DNA from: Cristatella mucedo
Taxonomy: Eukaryota; Bryozoa; Phylactolaemata; Cristatellidae
Assembly (NCBI GenBank): GCA_009760855.2
Contig: WPIO01000053.1
Coordinates: forward strand, 78,501 to 142,500
Direction of reading: 5' to 3'
Length of the DNA: 64,000 bases
Numbering within the stretch: position 1 is the stretch's first letter; the number at the start of each line of letters is the position of its first letter. This document shows positions 22,186 through 33,904 of this stretch, piece by piece. The translations under genes were made by a program, and so were the position numbers. The notes beneath the pieces are model-generated. The model saw only the letters and a list, made by a program, of their open reading frames with translations, was not told the DNA's origin and did no database searches.

Positions 22186-23499
22186 GCAAAACGTATCCAG
22201 ATTTTAGTGTCTTAGGTTCAACTTCGAAAAAATTATGTGACTGGCAAGGTCATATTTATGTTATAGCCCGGACCGCACTGCCTTCATACATCTTGGAGTT
22301 GCAGTGTAGCTTAATTACAATAAAAGGCGGAATTGAATTGCCTTTTTCATCCACATTATAGCAGACGATGGAGAAGGTTTATCTATCAAACTCAATTTGA
22401 TCGTGCATTCAGGTCCTCGTGCAATGGTCCCTAGTAGCTTGCCCCTCTTCGTTTATAAGACTGAAATACAGCCTTTATTTAAAAAATGAGCATTAAGAAC
22501 TATAGCTCTGATTGTACATTAAAAAAATCGTGCATTTACTTAAGCCCTCCAAATATCACGCGATTTGGCAGAAGTTAATTAAAGCTAGGGTCTCAGATGG
22601 CCTGGGGTAATTGGGGCCAGTAGAATGAATTTTCAGTTGCTCAAAGCATGTTGTTCACATAGGAGGAGTGCTGTAGATCCAATATGTAGCGAAGGCATGC
22701 TAGAATGGGTCAATTAAGGCCCAAGCGTAATTTTTCCTACATCTAGTCGCCTTCATTTTTAAAAATCAAGCCTCGTCACTATAAGTTTCAATGAAAACCA
22801 CATTATCACTTTGCCTAATATGTAAATAGCAGTTGTATTGCAATTCGAACATGTTGAAAGACACACTTCCCCAGGCCATCTGAGGTCGTGGGTAACAAGA
22901 ACTACTGTACCCTATGGAATGAAATTTAGTTTGTTAGCACAGAACACCGCCGTCTATATTGCTCAATGAAAACAACTGGTACCGGACACTTATTGTGGAT
23001 ATGATAACTGCATCGATGATTGATTATGTAAGGCTGCCGGTCTATTAGAGGCCATTTTGTGAGAATAAACGCTGGTGCCATTGAACGGCAATTTGTTGGT
23101 GCACTCGAAACCTTTACCTGTGAAGATAAATCTAAACCACAGTTTACTTATTTCGGAAATGGCAGCTGCATCACAGTACTATAAGGTTTCGATGCCATTT
23201 GTGCTTGGCCAAAAGAATAGATATCAAATGACCATGCAAGTTAAACCGGATGACACTTAGTGGATAAGCCAGGCTAACTGTTCACGAGCATTTAATTCTG
23301 AACCGCATCTGGATGCATTTTTTACGTAAATGACAGCTTAATTGCAGTTTGACCGTTTCAGGTAGCCACTTGGGGCGTGTCAATGGAGGCCAAATAATGA
23401 GATTTTTGTGCTAGATGAGACAAATCTAAATGTTCTTTGCATGCGAACCTGCAAAACTATTTTCTATCGTTTGAAGTAAAAACGATGCGGGTCATGCGT
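22186..23499. other. No recognised feature
   Basis: Low-complexity A/T-rich spacer with short chance frames. Confidence 0.4.
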
Positions 23500-24680
23500 A
23501 GCCGGTCACTCTGCTTCCTTATGCTTGACAGCTAAGGATAGAACTTACTAGCTGCTGCGTTGTTCACAAGCTGCAGCCTTCAAACTGCCACAGAAGGGCC
23601 TACGTGCTGACGAAAAAATGAAGCTAGTATTAGCGAACTTGAAACAGGCTGACTTTAATAAATGAAGAAACAAGGTTAGCAAGAACATTTGCAAGCAAGC
23701 TAGTTTTTGGGAAACCTAGCCGATTTATGGATGCAAAATACTAATGGCGATCGCAATTGTCAGGCTGAATTTATTTTTAAAGTAACCCCCACAAATAGTC
23801 GAAAGTCGTATACATTTCTTAACTAAAGTACAACAATATCTGCCACCGTATAGCCAAATTATAAAGTGGGGAAATAGTAAAACAAAATGGCATACTATGA
23901 ACCCATATTAAAAATAGAAACGCTTATTGTTTCATTGACGAAAGCCAGAATTAGAAGTGATTTGACGAATTAGACTAGTAAAGCGGAATTGCTATTGCAG
24001 CTGTAAGTCTAAGCGGAATTTAAAACGGATAAAAGTGGCTTGAAGGAGGTTGCACCGGCTGCCCAAGAAGCAGCGAATGTCCTCCGATCTATGTCATTCA
24101 CTTGCAGGTCTTTTCATTTATTGTGAGCTCGCACCATTCTCTCTGAATTACTTAACTCTGTATGCCTCTTATCATACCGTGCCGTCAGTAATCTCCGGCC
24201 CTAACCAGGCGCGAGCTCACGCCAGCTAAAAATGGCTGCAGAAAAGACAAAGTCGCACGAAGCACGCGGCTGCTCAGAAATAAATCCGCGTGAGCAGCGA
24301 AGAGTGTCACCTGCTCTTGCCTAACCCTCCGAGGGTTGTGGTTGAGACTGGACAAAATGGCGGCGCGGCCCTGCTTGTAGTACTAGCCGACTAATCAAAG
24401 CCCCAGGCATTACCAGACACATTAAAGACAAATTTAACGGCGATCGAAGTTCTCAAAACTTGAATTTTATATAGGTGATCAGAATAAGTCCACGAACTTA
24501 TAATTCTTACGTGCTTCAGCCACGACTTCACTAACTTCAACAGGAGAAGACAGTGTAAGTCCGTTAACTCTAGCCCCAATGCACCGTTAACTTAACCCAT
24601 CAGTAAGTTCTACAGTACGATTCAGAAAAACTCTGTAACACGCGTAATATGCTGTCGTTCTACTTTCCCTAATAATTCGT
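23500..24680. repeat. Right copy of a diverged direct duplication
   Basis: Partner of 19700-20580, about 3.8-4.1 kb away in the same orientation. It contains an extra block at about 24000-24330 that the left copy lacks, and the AAAATGGCGGC motif near 24355. Confidence 0.65.
24430..24575 (-). other. Possible exon, right copy
   Basis: Counterpart of 20370-20540; see that entry. The shared peptide pattern is I-G-A-x-x-N-x-L-x-x-x-S-P-x-E-V, then A-x-x-K-N-x-x-F-V-[ED]-L. Confidence 0.3.
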
Positions 24681-24719
24681 GGTTAGAATTTATGCGACGA
24701 AAAACTTCCTCGATTGAGC

Positions 24720-25077
24720 TCCTGAAAAAAGGAGTGAAAAGGCTGAAGCTCAAAATTGGCTTTGTCAGCATATGTCATCCTGTTGAATCACATCGAAATC
24801 TTAGTGTCACGCTCCATAGTGAGACCTCTCGTTAGACGACCGCATCAGCTCCAGAGTCAAATTTGCCTACTTTCAGCTACGTAACATTGCTAAATTCGGG
24901 CTTGTTTGGATAAGGATACCACGTCTGAGTCGGTGCATGCATTCGTGACATCCTGTCTTGACTTCTGCAAATTGATGCTTACAGGATTACCGGCATGTGC
25001 GATCAGGCGATCGCTGCTTGTGGAGAACTCCACAGCTACGCTTGTCTGTCGTGAGCAGTACATTTGCGACATCATGT
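24720..25077 (+). mobile_element. LINE-B reverse-transcriptase C-terminal fragment
   Basis: Similar to 7010-7320: L-K-L-K-I-G-like start, the TTAGACGACCGCATCAGCTC block, V-H-A-F-V-T-S-C-L-D-F-C and A-I-R-R-S-L-L-V-E-N-S. It is cut off where LINE-A sequence in the other orientation begins. Confidence 0.65.
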
Positions 25078-25483
25078 ACATAGCAGCTCAGGACCGCTGA
25101 AAAAGATGCGCCATAGTCGGCAGTAGGAGAGTAGTTGTCGTTTCGTAAGAATTGTGGAAGCGAGTTCCACAGTCTAGTACCTGCTGAGCTTAAGCTTCTG
25201 TCGCCAACTGTCTTTAAGCGGAGGAATGGGACAGCTAATTTATCGTCCAAACAGGACCTCAGGGCACGAACAGGCTGAAACTGGTGCAGCAGTTCAGCTA
25301 GGTACAAAAGAGCCAGCCGTGGTGGGCCTTGTGGGTCAGCATAAGAACTTTTCTCTGTATCCTTTGCTCAACCGGCAACCATCCTAGCTCTTTCAGCAGA
25401 GGTGACACGTGCTCAAACCGCTGGGACTTGAAGACCAGCCTTGCAGCCATATTCATAGTCCGCTGTAGTGGCATACTAGTGTA
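25078..25483 (-). mobile_element. LINE-A internal fragment joined into LINE-B
   Basis: Reverse orientation: A-V-P-F-L-R-L-K-T-V-G-D-R, Y-L-A-E-L-L-H-Q-F-Q-P and N-M-A-A-R-L-V-F-K-S-Q. It lacks the LINE-A 3' end and tail, so it is not a simple retrotransposed insertion. LINE-B coding sequence lies on both sides, with the intervening part missing. Confidence 0.7.
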
Positions 25484-25625
25484 TGCTCCCAAAGCCTGGA
25501 ACTCACTCCAGAACTGCATCCAGACATCACCTAATTTGACCACATTTAAAAGAAAATTTAAAACGCATCTACTTATGACATCATTTAGTGTATCCCGGCG
25601 ATTCGTCTTTTATACGCACATGCGA
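25484..25625 (+). mobile_element. LINE-B C-terminal fragment
   Basis: Continues LINE-B with ATGCTCCCAAAGCCTGGAAC, the A-P-K-A-W-N-S-like block, followed by a T-F-K-R-K-F-K-T-H-L-like end. Confidence 0.65.
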
Positions 25626-27473
25626 CGTTAAAGACAGGTCCTAGAAGTAAACAGTCTGGAAGCTGCAGGAGACCGGGCCAAAGCACTGGCTGCTGCTCTG
25701 CTGCAACGAAGAATGCATTCTTGAAGTATGCCGGATCTGTGAATGCCGGCAGAAAAAAGAGCTGTCTTTGCCGTGTTTCTGCTCTCTAGTTAGAATGCAT
25801 GAACATCTCCTATTCATTAGAATATTTCCTGTGCTGCACATCTGCTATCGGCTGCAAGCGCGAGCTGCACTGCCACTGCTCTGATAGGTTGAGAAACTAT
25901 TGAGCTCCGAGATGTTCAGTGATGATGTGATGATGTGTGATGATGAGTGATATATGTTAATCATATCTCTATTTGCTGCTAAAATAGAAAAGGTTGACGT
26001 ATATACGACTCAGCGAGTCATTTGTATACCCGTCTTTACATATTTGCTGTTAAAATGAATGTATACATTAAAATGGCTTTTCATTGCTTGCCTGTACATT
26101 GGGCAACATGCATGGCTGTACTTTAAGCTTTTCGTGTGTGGTCCCTATCTTCCCCCTCACTTGTTCATGCCAAGCTAAACCTCATCGGCTGCCAAACGGT
26201 AAGTAAAACTTTAGGCCACACAGCCCATCCATAGTCTTGTCCTTGATTCATGAGGTGTTGCAGCACCACACCATAGATGCCTCTTAATGGACAATTAAGG
26301 AGAATTACATGGCAGCCTGCCCAATAGTTTTCTGAGCTCACGTTTAATACTCTGAAGCTTTTCATGTAGACTTTATTTTGCATTAGGAATGGGAAAGAGA
26401 GCGGTAGGATTGAATCGGAAAAACTGGACGAAGTAATCAGTAATGAAGCAACAGCTCAGGATGGCTTGGAAATGGTGTGCAGTCAGCTTATGCATGGGAC
26501 GAGATTAGAGTGCTAGGACCAAAACGACCCAGCGGCTCAACCAGACCTTTAGTTGCTGATAACGATGGAAACATAATTCGAATCACCAACAGGCTGATCA
26601 AAACCGAAGGTATTGTGAAGTCCAAGAATGGTCGAATTGTCGACTGCATCTGAATGCAACTGACATGTCTAGCAGGACCAAGGGTGTAAGGATGCCACCA
26701 TAATTTCTACTCAGAAAGCCGTCAATCAAAATTAGGAGAGCTTGCATACTAACAGCAAGGAAACCCTAAATTCTACTTTGAAAATCAATTATACTGAAGA
26801 CGGATCGTAATATTGCCAATTTAACAGTACTCGATTAAAATGCCATTACACCATTTTCGAATGGACCAATTACTTTCGGTCGGATCGAGAGTAGTCATTA
26901 AAACGAATCAACGACATTTCCCCGCTGAATGCACTTATGCTTCAGCTTTTGGCAGCAGCAAGGGGCATCCAGGCAGAAGTGACAAATAACAAATTATTAG
27001 CTCACTACGTGCTGCTGCTGCATTGAGACCGCTGCTGCCAGCCAAGGCTTTTAACAAGGTACTTGACAAGACCCATCTACGATGCCCTGTCCTATTAGCT
27101 ATTAACATTAGCGATCCTGCCATCCTCATATGTTAACTCTAGGCTCTCTACCAAGCCAAAGACATCTCTTAGCTACATCGTTGCAAAGCACAAAAGTGCA
27201 CAGGCAAAGGTGCAAGTCAATGGATTCTCATCTTCCTTGCATTCATTATAATTGACGGTACAGCTAAATGAAACTAGGCAGGTTTCATTGAAGTACAAAT
27301 GCAGTAAATCCAGCAAAGGGTCTCCTAGAAATTGCTGCATTTTCAATAATGGGAGGAAAAGTAACCCTGCAATCCTGGCAGCATTACTCATAGCCGTGCA
27401 GGCTAGCAAACAAGTAGCTAGGAATCTGAAAGCTGTTGGGCTGGCAAGTTGCGTTCAGAAAATGTGAACTCAC
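25626..27473. other. No firm gene; ATG-rich microsatellite at 25920-25955
   Basis: Contains a short GATGATGTG repeat. Further TRIM exons downstream on the minus strand would be expected in this direction. A weak candidate near 27330 has a suitable acceptor but stops after about 16 codons. Confidence 0.35.
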
Positions 27474-29408
27474 CTTCAACGTTACTACCACCAGCATCAT
27501 CCTTATATGAGCTAGCCTCAGCTAGGACTCGGTCAAGGCAGTCTACAAGGAAAAGGGCCTCAAGGAGTGTAACTGACACACTTCAACAAGTTTGGCTGCC
27601 AGCACTTGGAGCCAAGCATGAGCTGCAGAGCTTGGCAGACAGCTACCTGAGGTCAGCTCTGGAGTTACCATCCATGAAGTGACCACTTCGTCTATTTCAT
27701 CGGGCAAAGATCCATTCAGAGCCACAAGCTTTTCAGCATCCGATGTCTCACTGAAGCTATCCACCTGCTTGTCAAGCACTTCGAGCCACAACCTCAAGAT
27801 CGCTTGCTGGTCCAGGAAATCCGGGTCGCTGGCCAAATCTGTGATGCTACTGATGTATGCTGAGGCATGCTGCACTGACCGGTTCAGCTGCTCAGCCAAG
27901 CTTTGCAGGGCCACAGCACTCTCCTCGAGCTGGTCATAGCAGTCCTTGATCTTGCTTGCTCTTTGCTTCTTTAAAGCTTTTGCTTACAGCATCCACTGCA
28001 TACTTCTTCTTCGTCCTCAGCTCGTCTAGGTGAATGGCACGAGCCGATAGGATTTCGCTGACCAGACTTCTGGCCCAAAGCAGCTGTGCAGACTTCCCAT
28101 TTACACTGTGAAGAAGATGAGTGGTTTTGTCGCTCACTTTTAGGTCACTTCATTCTTTGGCTCCTGCCTGTCTCTCAGATATACTCCCCCATCAGGCCAA
28201 GCATCCCACCTGCTTTTCGGAATCCAACAGTCTACAAATACCTCGTACAAACCTTAACTCCTTTGGAGACCGTGCATTTAGTTCATATGCTCCCAAAGCC
28301 TGGAACTCCTTCCCGACCTGCGTCAGAACATCCCATGACCAGACCACATTTAAAAAGAACTTAAAAACACACCTATTTAGGACAGCATTCAGTAAGTCCC
28401 TGTGATTCGTCCTTCATGTGCTTATGCGTGCTGATGCTGTGCATGCTGCCACTAACCACACTTGCATGCTGAACCTGTGCATGTCACCCCTAACTATGTT
28501 AATTATGTTTATCAAGCATGATACCAATCGCCATTCAATCGCATTTCCCTTTGCAGCAAATGTAAAGCAACTAGAGAGAGATTGAGTTATCTGGGGGCGC
28601 TTTATCAAGTGCATTATTATTATTGTTATTATTATTATGCCGTATACTCTCTCATGCATCCTTCAATAAAGCTTCGGCTTTCGGTTCTTTTAGCGGCTTT
28701 GCAACCGATGCACTTGGCTTTCTTGCAGTCAAAGCACAGCAGATCCAGCGGCTTCCGGTGCTGCAGGCACTGCTGCTGCCCTGAGGCTTGCAGATCTTCA
28801 CTCATGCTCTTGATCTGATCGATGGCGACAATCACGTGATCCGAGTTGTATCGGCTGTGGCCTGGCAAGCGGGCTGAGCACACGGATCTCTGGCACTGCA
28901 TGCACCAGTCGTCTGCCTGCTCGTCTGGTTTGCCATCCTCTCTGCGAAAAGTGCAACTGCCTGCATCTCTCACAGCTGTTGTAAGTCTCCCCAAGTTGGC
29001 AATGAAGCCGTTGTGATGCTTTGGTATACTGATGTCGGTGACTACTTTGCAAGCAGGGCAGAGCATGCTCTCTGAGCCCTCTGCAGTGCATGCTTGGTCT
29101 GCACAGCAACTGCAGCAGCTGTGCAAGCAGTGCAGCAGCAGCAGCTGCTCTGCGATTAGTCTGAAGGCGATGCAAGACAGCAGGCGTTCGTCCATCGATG
29201 CAAGTCGGTGCATCAGAAGCTCCTGTGCCATGGCTTGTCTCAAAAAGGCATAAACCAAAAGTCTGGCTGGTAGATGAGCTACAAACATTAAGCACAAGAG
29301 ACTAATTGCGACAGGGGATGAAAAAAATATTGTACAGCAGACGCTATTGCAAAGCATATGTATAGAAAAGCATATTGATAATAGCCTAGCACGAGAATTA
29401 AAACACAT
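27474..29408 (-). CDS. TRIM-like RING/B-box/coiled-coil gene, partial and possibly broken
   Basis: Three exons are inferred on the minus strand. The first ends at 28648 (GA|GTATAC donor); an ATG at 29231 is a likely start. It encodes a RING-like domain: L-L-S-C-I-A-F, H-C-L-H-S-C-C-S-C-C and L-C-P-A-C. The second Cys position is Phe. It then encodes B-box 1 (W-C-M-Q-C...) and B-box 2 (C-L-Q-H-R-K-P-L-D-L-L-C-F-D-C). The second exon, 28105-27647, is coiled-coil (H-L-D-E-L-R-T-K-K, L-E-E-S-A-V-A-L-Q-S-L). The third is 27542-27474, with a GTGAGT donor. Splice phases agree. A tandem CTTG/CTTG at 27951-27958 shifts the frame within the coiled coil. The family acts as E3 ubiquitin ligases or translational regulators; no NHL or other C-terminal domain is seen here. 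It may be a pseudogene, or the shift may be a sequencing error. Confidence 0.65.
28118..28640 (+). mobile_element. LINE-B 3' end filling a TRIM intron
   Basis: Starts TTTTGTCGCTCACTTTTAGG in the reverse-transcriptase C terminus. It passes through the A-P-K-A-W-N-S-F block (28285-28310), the CATGCTGCCACTAACC region and the hairpin (28562-28605) to an ATT tail ending near 28638. It is antisense to the host gene. The inferred intron is 28106-28647, so only about a dozen bases on either side are not LINE-B. Confidence 0.85.
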
Positions 29409-29519
29409 GCATCCTATAACTGCCTGTCCAGGAAAAATGAAAAATGGATCACAAGAAAAATATAAGCTTTTTCATATCTAAAAGCATATATTCGACTCTT
29501 CTCCACACTGAGGGCATAA

Positions 29520-29740
29520 TAAATCAAGATGGCTACCTGTGTATCGTGGCCGACGTTGCTGTGCCCAGTGCATTGTGACTGCAAGGTGCTAATTTCACAT
29601 ATCAATAGGGCATCGATCCGGCGCATAATGCCGAAGTTGTGCTGCAAATTATGGGACAAATTGCAATCAGTATACCGTGCTATACCATTTGTCGTAACTC
29701 TGAAACTCATTGAGTCCATGCCAGACCGAATATCGGAAGT
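29520..29740 (+). mobile_element. Tc1-like transposase fragment
   Basis: Aligns with 37915-38215: the CTG.GTATCGTGGCCGACGTT start, a shared C-A-T-T-G-x-G-A-C-T-G-C block, then a jump to GGGACAAATTGCAATCAGT and the L-I-E-S-M-P end. The middle (the N-P-I-E-H-like part) is missing, so this is an internally deleted copy. Confidence 0.65.
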
Positions 29741-29935
29741 TTAAAACACACCTATTTAGGACAGCCTTAAGAACACACCTATTTAGTCACCCCTAACTAT
29801 GTTGTTCATGTTTATCAAGCATGATATTACTAACCATTCGATGGTGTTTCCTTTGAAGCAAATGTAAAGCGCCTAGAAAGAGATTGAGTTCACTGAGAGT
29901 TATTTATCAAGTGCATTATTATTATTATTATTATT
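29738..29935 (+). mobile_element. LINE-B 3' end
   Basis: AAAACACACCTATTTAGGACAGC, a truncated 3' untranslated region, hairpin at about 29872-29912 and an ATT tail at 29918-29935. Part of the untranslated region is deleted. Confidence 0.8.
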
Positions 29936-29939
29936 GGTA

Positions 29940-31390
29940 TTATCGTGGCGAATAAGGCAAGCATCAGTGAATCGGATTCAGGTTTTCATTTCAGTCTCTC
30001 TACTCAAACTCCGTCAGCATCTTCAAGTTGTCTGATCTCCACGTTAATGGCGTGCATTAACTAAAACCCATGCATGGAAGTATATTACAGTGTATCGTCT
30101 TTTCAAACAGCATTCGTTATTTATGAGTACCTTTTCAATTTAAGAATACGCGACCAAAATCTCGGTGTTTTTTCTCGAGTCCGACCGGATATATGGCATT
30201 TCAAAGGAGAAAATTGATTAGAAATACGAGTAATTTGAGTTACAAGCTCCGTCTTGGAATGAATTTAACTGGTAAGCAAGTATACCACTTTATAGGCAAA
30301 GATTGTGGTGAAATAAATCCTGATTCTATGCTGATATTACAAGGAACATGCTGGCGGCGCCGTTTTTGAGCTCTTGGACATCCAGTTACAAAGAGACATC
30401 GTCTATGTTCTATACTGCTGGCCTGGTCGTGTGATTATTTTAAAGAAGCCCAACTGACGTGCAAGCGAGAATCTGTGTGCACAAGTTCCAAGAGAAGTGA
30501 CAGAGCAAGGTGCTGAAAGGTAAAATGTGAACGAAGAACTTGTCTAGAAAGTGGCCATCTGCGTAAAAAATGGTCGCCTAGGTTATTCTTAACGATTAAA
30601 ATTGCACCTGCAATGCACGAAGATTTTAAATTTTCAAGAATAGGTTGGATCTAATTAAGATGCTCCTGATGATCCTTTCCTTAAAGTTGCTTCAGTAAAA
30701 GTCTAAATTTGACAGTCATTGCTCGTATTTCATGTAAGACCCCACAGTGAAAGAACTTGAACCTCTCATATACTGTGCCAGTGCCGTCTCGGGGGTGTGC
30801 TGATATGTGCTATAGAAATTACTTCTTGGTTTCTAATTGCAGGAATCCTGGTGGTCAAAGTGAAGATGACGGATGTCACAAAAAGCTGCATCGACGTCCG
30901 GTCGACCTAATTAAATAGACGCGACCCCAATAAATATTCTGCAAGGTGACAGTTAGCGTGTGATGACGATTAGATAGTGAAACCTGAACCGACCCAAACC
31001 TAGACGAAGTTATTTCTAAATCACCAATGGCCTAATCGCATATTCACAAATCACTTGCATCGCATTCTCTACATTTGTCTACGTGACATGTGCTACGTGA
31101 CTATGCCAGGTACGATATGTGACTCAGCTAGGATTAAAATCATTTTTCTATGATTTGCTGGTTAAATAGCCTCAATAAATGGTATGTAGCTGCTTAAAAG
31201 CCTTCGCGAGTCCAACTGTCCTGCTTGCAGTGGCTAAGGAAGAGCTGTATATGGTATATGTATGGTATATGTAGCTGTATATGTATACTGCCTGTGGATC
31301 AACATATGCGACCTGGATTTCGGTGGGAGCCATCTTACCCCAAAGAGACTTGAGATGTTTAATCAGTTCGGACTGTTTGAGTCATTTGAA
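29940..31390. other. No recognised feature
   Basis: A/T-rich spacer. A plus frame at 31262-31459 runs into the solo LTR and is not supported as a gene. Confidence 0.4.
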
Positions 31391-31395
31391 AGTAG

Positions 31396-32709
31396 TGTAG
31401 CGCCCTGCTGGCTTTCGCTGAATTTTAGCGCGAACAAGAGCTGTTCGGCGGCGGGCTAGAGCCCCTTTGTCCTGGAGCAGTGAGCCAGAGAGGAGCGTCA
31501 GTGCGGTTAGAGAGGAAGCGCTTAGGAGCAGGCCAGGAAGCTCTGAGACGATCGGCGGCGATTCGGCCTTTAGAATTGGTCCGATACTCGCGGAAGCTGC
31601 TGATAGATGTTGGCTGGCCTGTCAACCCCCGCCTTCCCTCTTTCCAAGAAAGAATCTTCTGGAACCCATTCGCCATTCAAGCTGGACGGAGGTACCCTTC
31701 CAGTGGCCTGGGGACGGTAGTAATTCCTTTCTGTAATGGGCCAAGGTGTCCGGGCCCAATACCACTAAGCTCTTGCCCATTGTTCCAGCTAGGTATTTAA
31801 GAGTCGAGCGACGCTCGCTCTTGGCCTCGTGTCTTTAGTCTTTGGTCCGGCTTCGACGCCGTCGCACTCGTTTCTCTGAAAGCGAGGGAGGAGGTCGGGC
31901 TGTCCGCCGACGATGGACGGAACAAGACGAGACAGCGCAAGGAGGATTCGGTGGAACTCCACCGAACACGGTCGTATCGCGCCCGAGCTGGCATTTTGTG
32001 TGTTCTTTCGTGTTTTGTGTTTCTTTTGTGTCGTGGTTGTGCGCGCTAGCACGTGGTCTCGGCATAGGGATTTGCCGGCGCGAGCTAGTCGTAGTTGGCG
32101 TGTGTGGAGCTCTAGTTCCCCGGGTAGGGTTTAGGCTCCGGGTCGCGCTTCAGTGTGGAGAATTATTTCCTCCGCGGGAGTGCTTGAGTTGGCGTGTGTG
32201 GAGTATTCCGGTCGCACTGGTGGAAACCGAGTTCTAGTTCACCGGGTAGGGTTTAGACTCCGGTTCGCACTTCAGTGTGGAGAAGTACTCCCTCCGCTCG
32301 AGTGTTTAAGTTGGCGTGTTTGGGGTATTCCCTCGGCACAGGTGGGAACGGATTCCTAGTTCACCGGTTAGGGTTTAGGGTCCGGGGTGGCGCTTAGTGT
32401 AGAGGAGTATTCCCTCCGCAAGAGTGTTGAACGTGCGAGGAGTGTGGAGATAAAGCTGAACTAGACGCGCAGCGACTTTGTGCGCTTGCGAATAAAGTTC
32501 AGTAAAATCCCCAATTTGTGTGTCTCTCTTTCCAATTCACGCCCCGGACTCACGACCCCCTTTAGTAACGGTAAGCAGGTCAGCGCCAGAAACGCTCGTT
32601 TCGTGGCGGCCAGCTTATTGCGCGTAGGCGCCGGACGGCATTAGGCGATAGGCTACGCCGCTAGGTAAGCGGCTGGTCAAGCCTACCCCGCCGAGCCTTC
32701 GGCGTTACA
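31396..32709 (+). repeat. Solo LTR, plus orientation, 1314 bp
   Basis: Begins TGTAGCGCC and ends GGCGTTACA, so it has TG...CA ends. GTAG flanks it on both sides (31392-31395 and 32710-32713), a perfect 4-bp target duplication. It has a TATA-like TATTTAAG at about 31795 and an AATAAA signal at 32491-32496. No coding interior follows, so recombination between two LTRs has probably removed it. It is matched in inverted orientation by 36120-37332. Confidence 0.92.
32093..32435 (+). repeat. Three imperfect tandem units within the LTR
   Basis: Units start at 32093, 32187 and 32309 with AGTTGGCGTGT and each holds GGGTAGGGTTTAG or GGTTAGGGTTTAGG and TGTGGAG blocks. The first unit is shorter. The inverted LTR carries a different arrangement, so the array differs in copy number between LTRs. 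Confidence 0.75.
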
Positions 32710-33049
32710 GTAGGAAGTGCTGGCTTCTTGAGAGCCTTCCAAAAAATTAGGCACAGTAAAGTTAGCGTTAGTGACGACATGCTTCAAAGTCATTACGGAA
32801 TTACTAAAAGTTTTCTTACATGCGCTTGTAGGGGCTTGCACACACAAGGCAGCGACGGGGCCGAGAAGATGAACGATGCCCCACAGACGAATCGTAGGGG
32901 GGGGTGGCATCTGTATTGTGAGCAGGTGAATCAGGCGGGCGAGCAACGATCCTCACGTGCTTATCAGTCGTGAATGCCGAATAGCAGCTGATGTAGTGAA
33001 GAGAGCTAGATATGGGGATATGGTGCCTACAAGCCGACACTAAGCAGGA

Positions 33050-33145
33050 AGTAGTTCCCTTTGCAGCAAATGTAAAGCGCCTAGAAAGAGATTAAGTTCT
33101 CTGAGGCCCCTTTATCAAGTACATTATTATTATTATTACTGCAGC
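33050..33145 (+). mobile_element. LINE-B 3' tip
   Basis: CCTTTGCAGCAAATGTAAAG, hairpin and an ATT tail to 33139. Strongly 5'-truncated. Confidence 0.8.
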
Positions 33146-33235
33146 TCCGGGAGGGTCAGATGACCTGCCCTGTACTTCCTAGTAAATGGAGCTTAGTCAG
33201 CTGCTACGGATCGACTGCAGTGAATAATGAGCTCA

Positions 33236-33740
33236 TGTAATGTAATGTAATGTAGTGTATCTCCGTCAGTAACTCCATAAAGTCATAAAGACCATGTGGG
33301 CGTTACGCAGGAGAGTTTTGTATAGCGCACTCACAGCCTAAGCGGCTTTCGGTACGCATTCGGTAGCCAACAGACTTCGTCTCACGCAACAAAGAGAAAG
33401 TGGGAAGCATAGCAGAGTTAGGAGAGCAGTTGAGGTAGTGAGTGGCATAGAAGTAGCAGTTCAAGACCGCTGAAAAAGATGTGCCATAGTCGGCAGTTGG
33501 AGAGTAGATGTTGTTGCGTAAGAATTGTGGAAGCGAGTTCCACAGTCTAGGACCTGCAGAGCTAAAGCTTCTGTCGCCAACTGTCTTTAAGCGGAGGAAT
33601 GGGACAGCTAATTTATTGTCCATACAGGACCTGAGGGCGCGAACAGGCTGAAACTGATGCAGCAGTTCAGCTAGGTACGAAGGAGCCAAGCCGTGGCGGG
33701 CCTTGTGGGTCAGCGTAAGAACTTTACAGCAGGCACATTG
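33236..33740 (-). mobile_element. LINE-A 3' end
   Basis: Tail of TGTAATGTAATGTAATG at 33237, then TATCTCCGTCAGTAACTCC and back through the untranslated region into the C-terminal frame (minus 33303-33689: Y-L-A-E-L-L-H-Q-F-Q-P ... L-W-N-S-L-P-Q-F). The C-terminal frame is uninterrupted, so this copy is relatively young. Confidence 0.85.
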
Positions 33741-33904
33741 GTCGGATCGAGTGGTGCGAGTCCGAAATCACTGAGCTACTATTGACTCTACTAATTCCGG
33801 CCTAAAGCTCGGCCTGTCATCCCTTACCTGCCACAGGTGGGAAAAAGCGAAAGCGGCGGCGTCTTTTTCACGAAAGTGAAGTAATTTTTAGTAATAATAA
33901 TACT

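Noticed and set aside
31842-32359. Open frames of up to 131 residues near 32 kb
   Set aside because: They lie wholly inside a solo LTR with TG...CA ends and target duplications.
32310-32390. Interstitial telomere repeat
   Set aside because: TTAGGG-like cores occur once per ~120-bp LTR unit and are not tandem hexamers.
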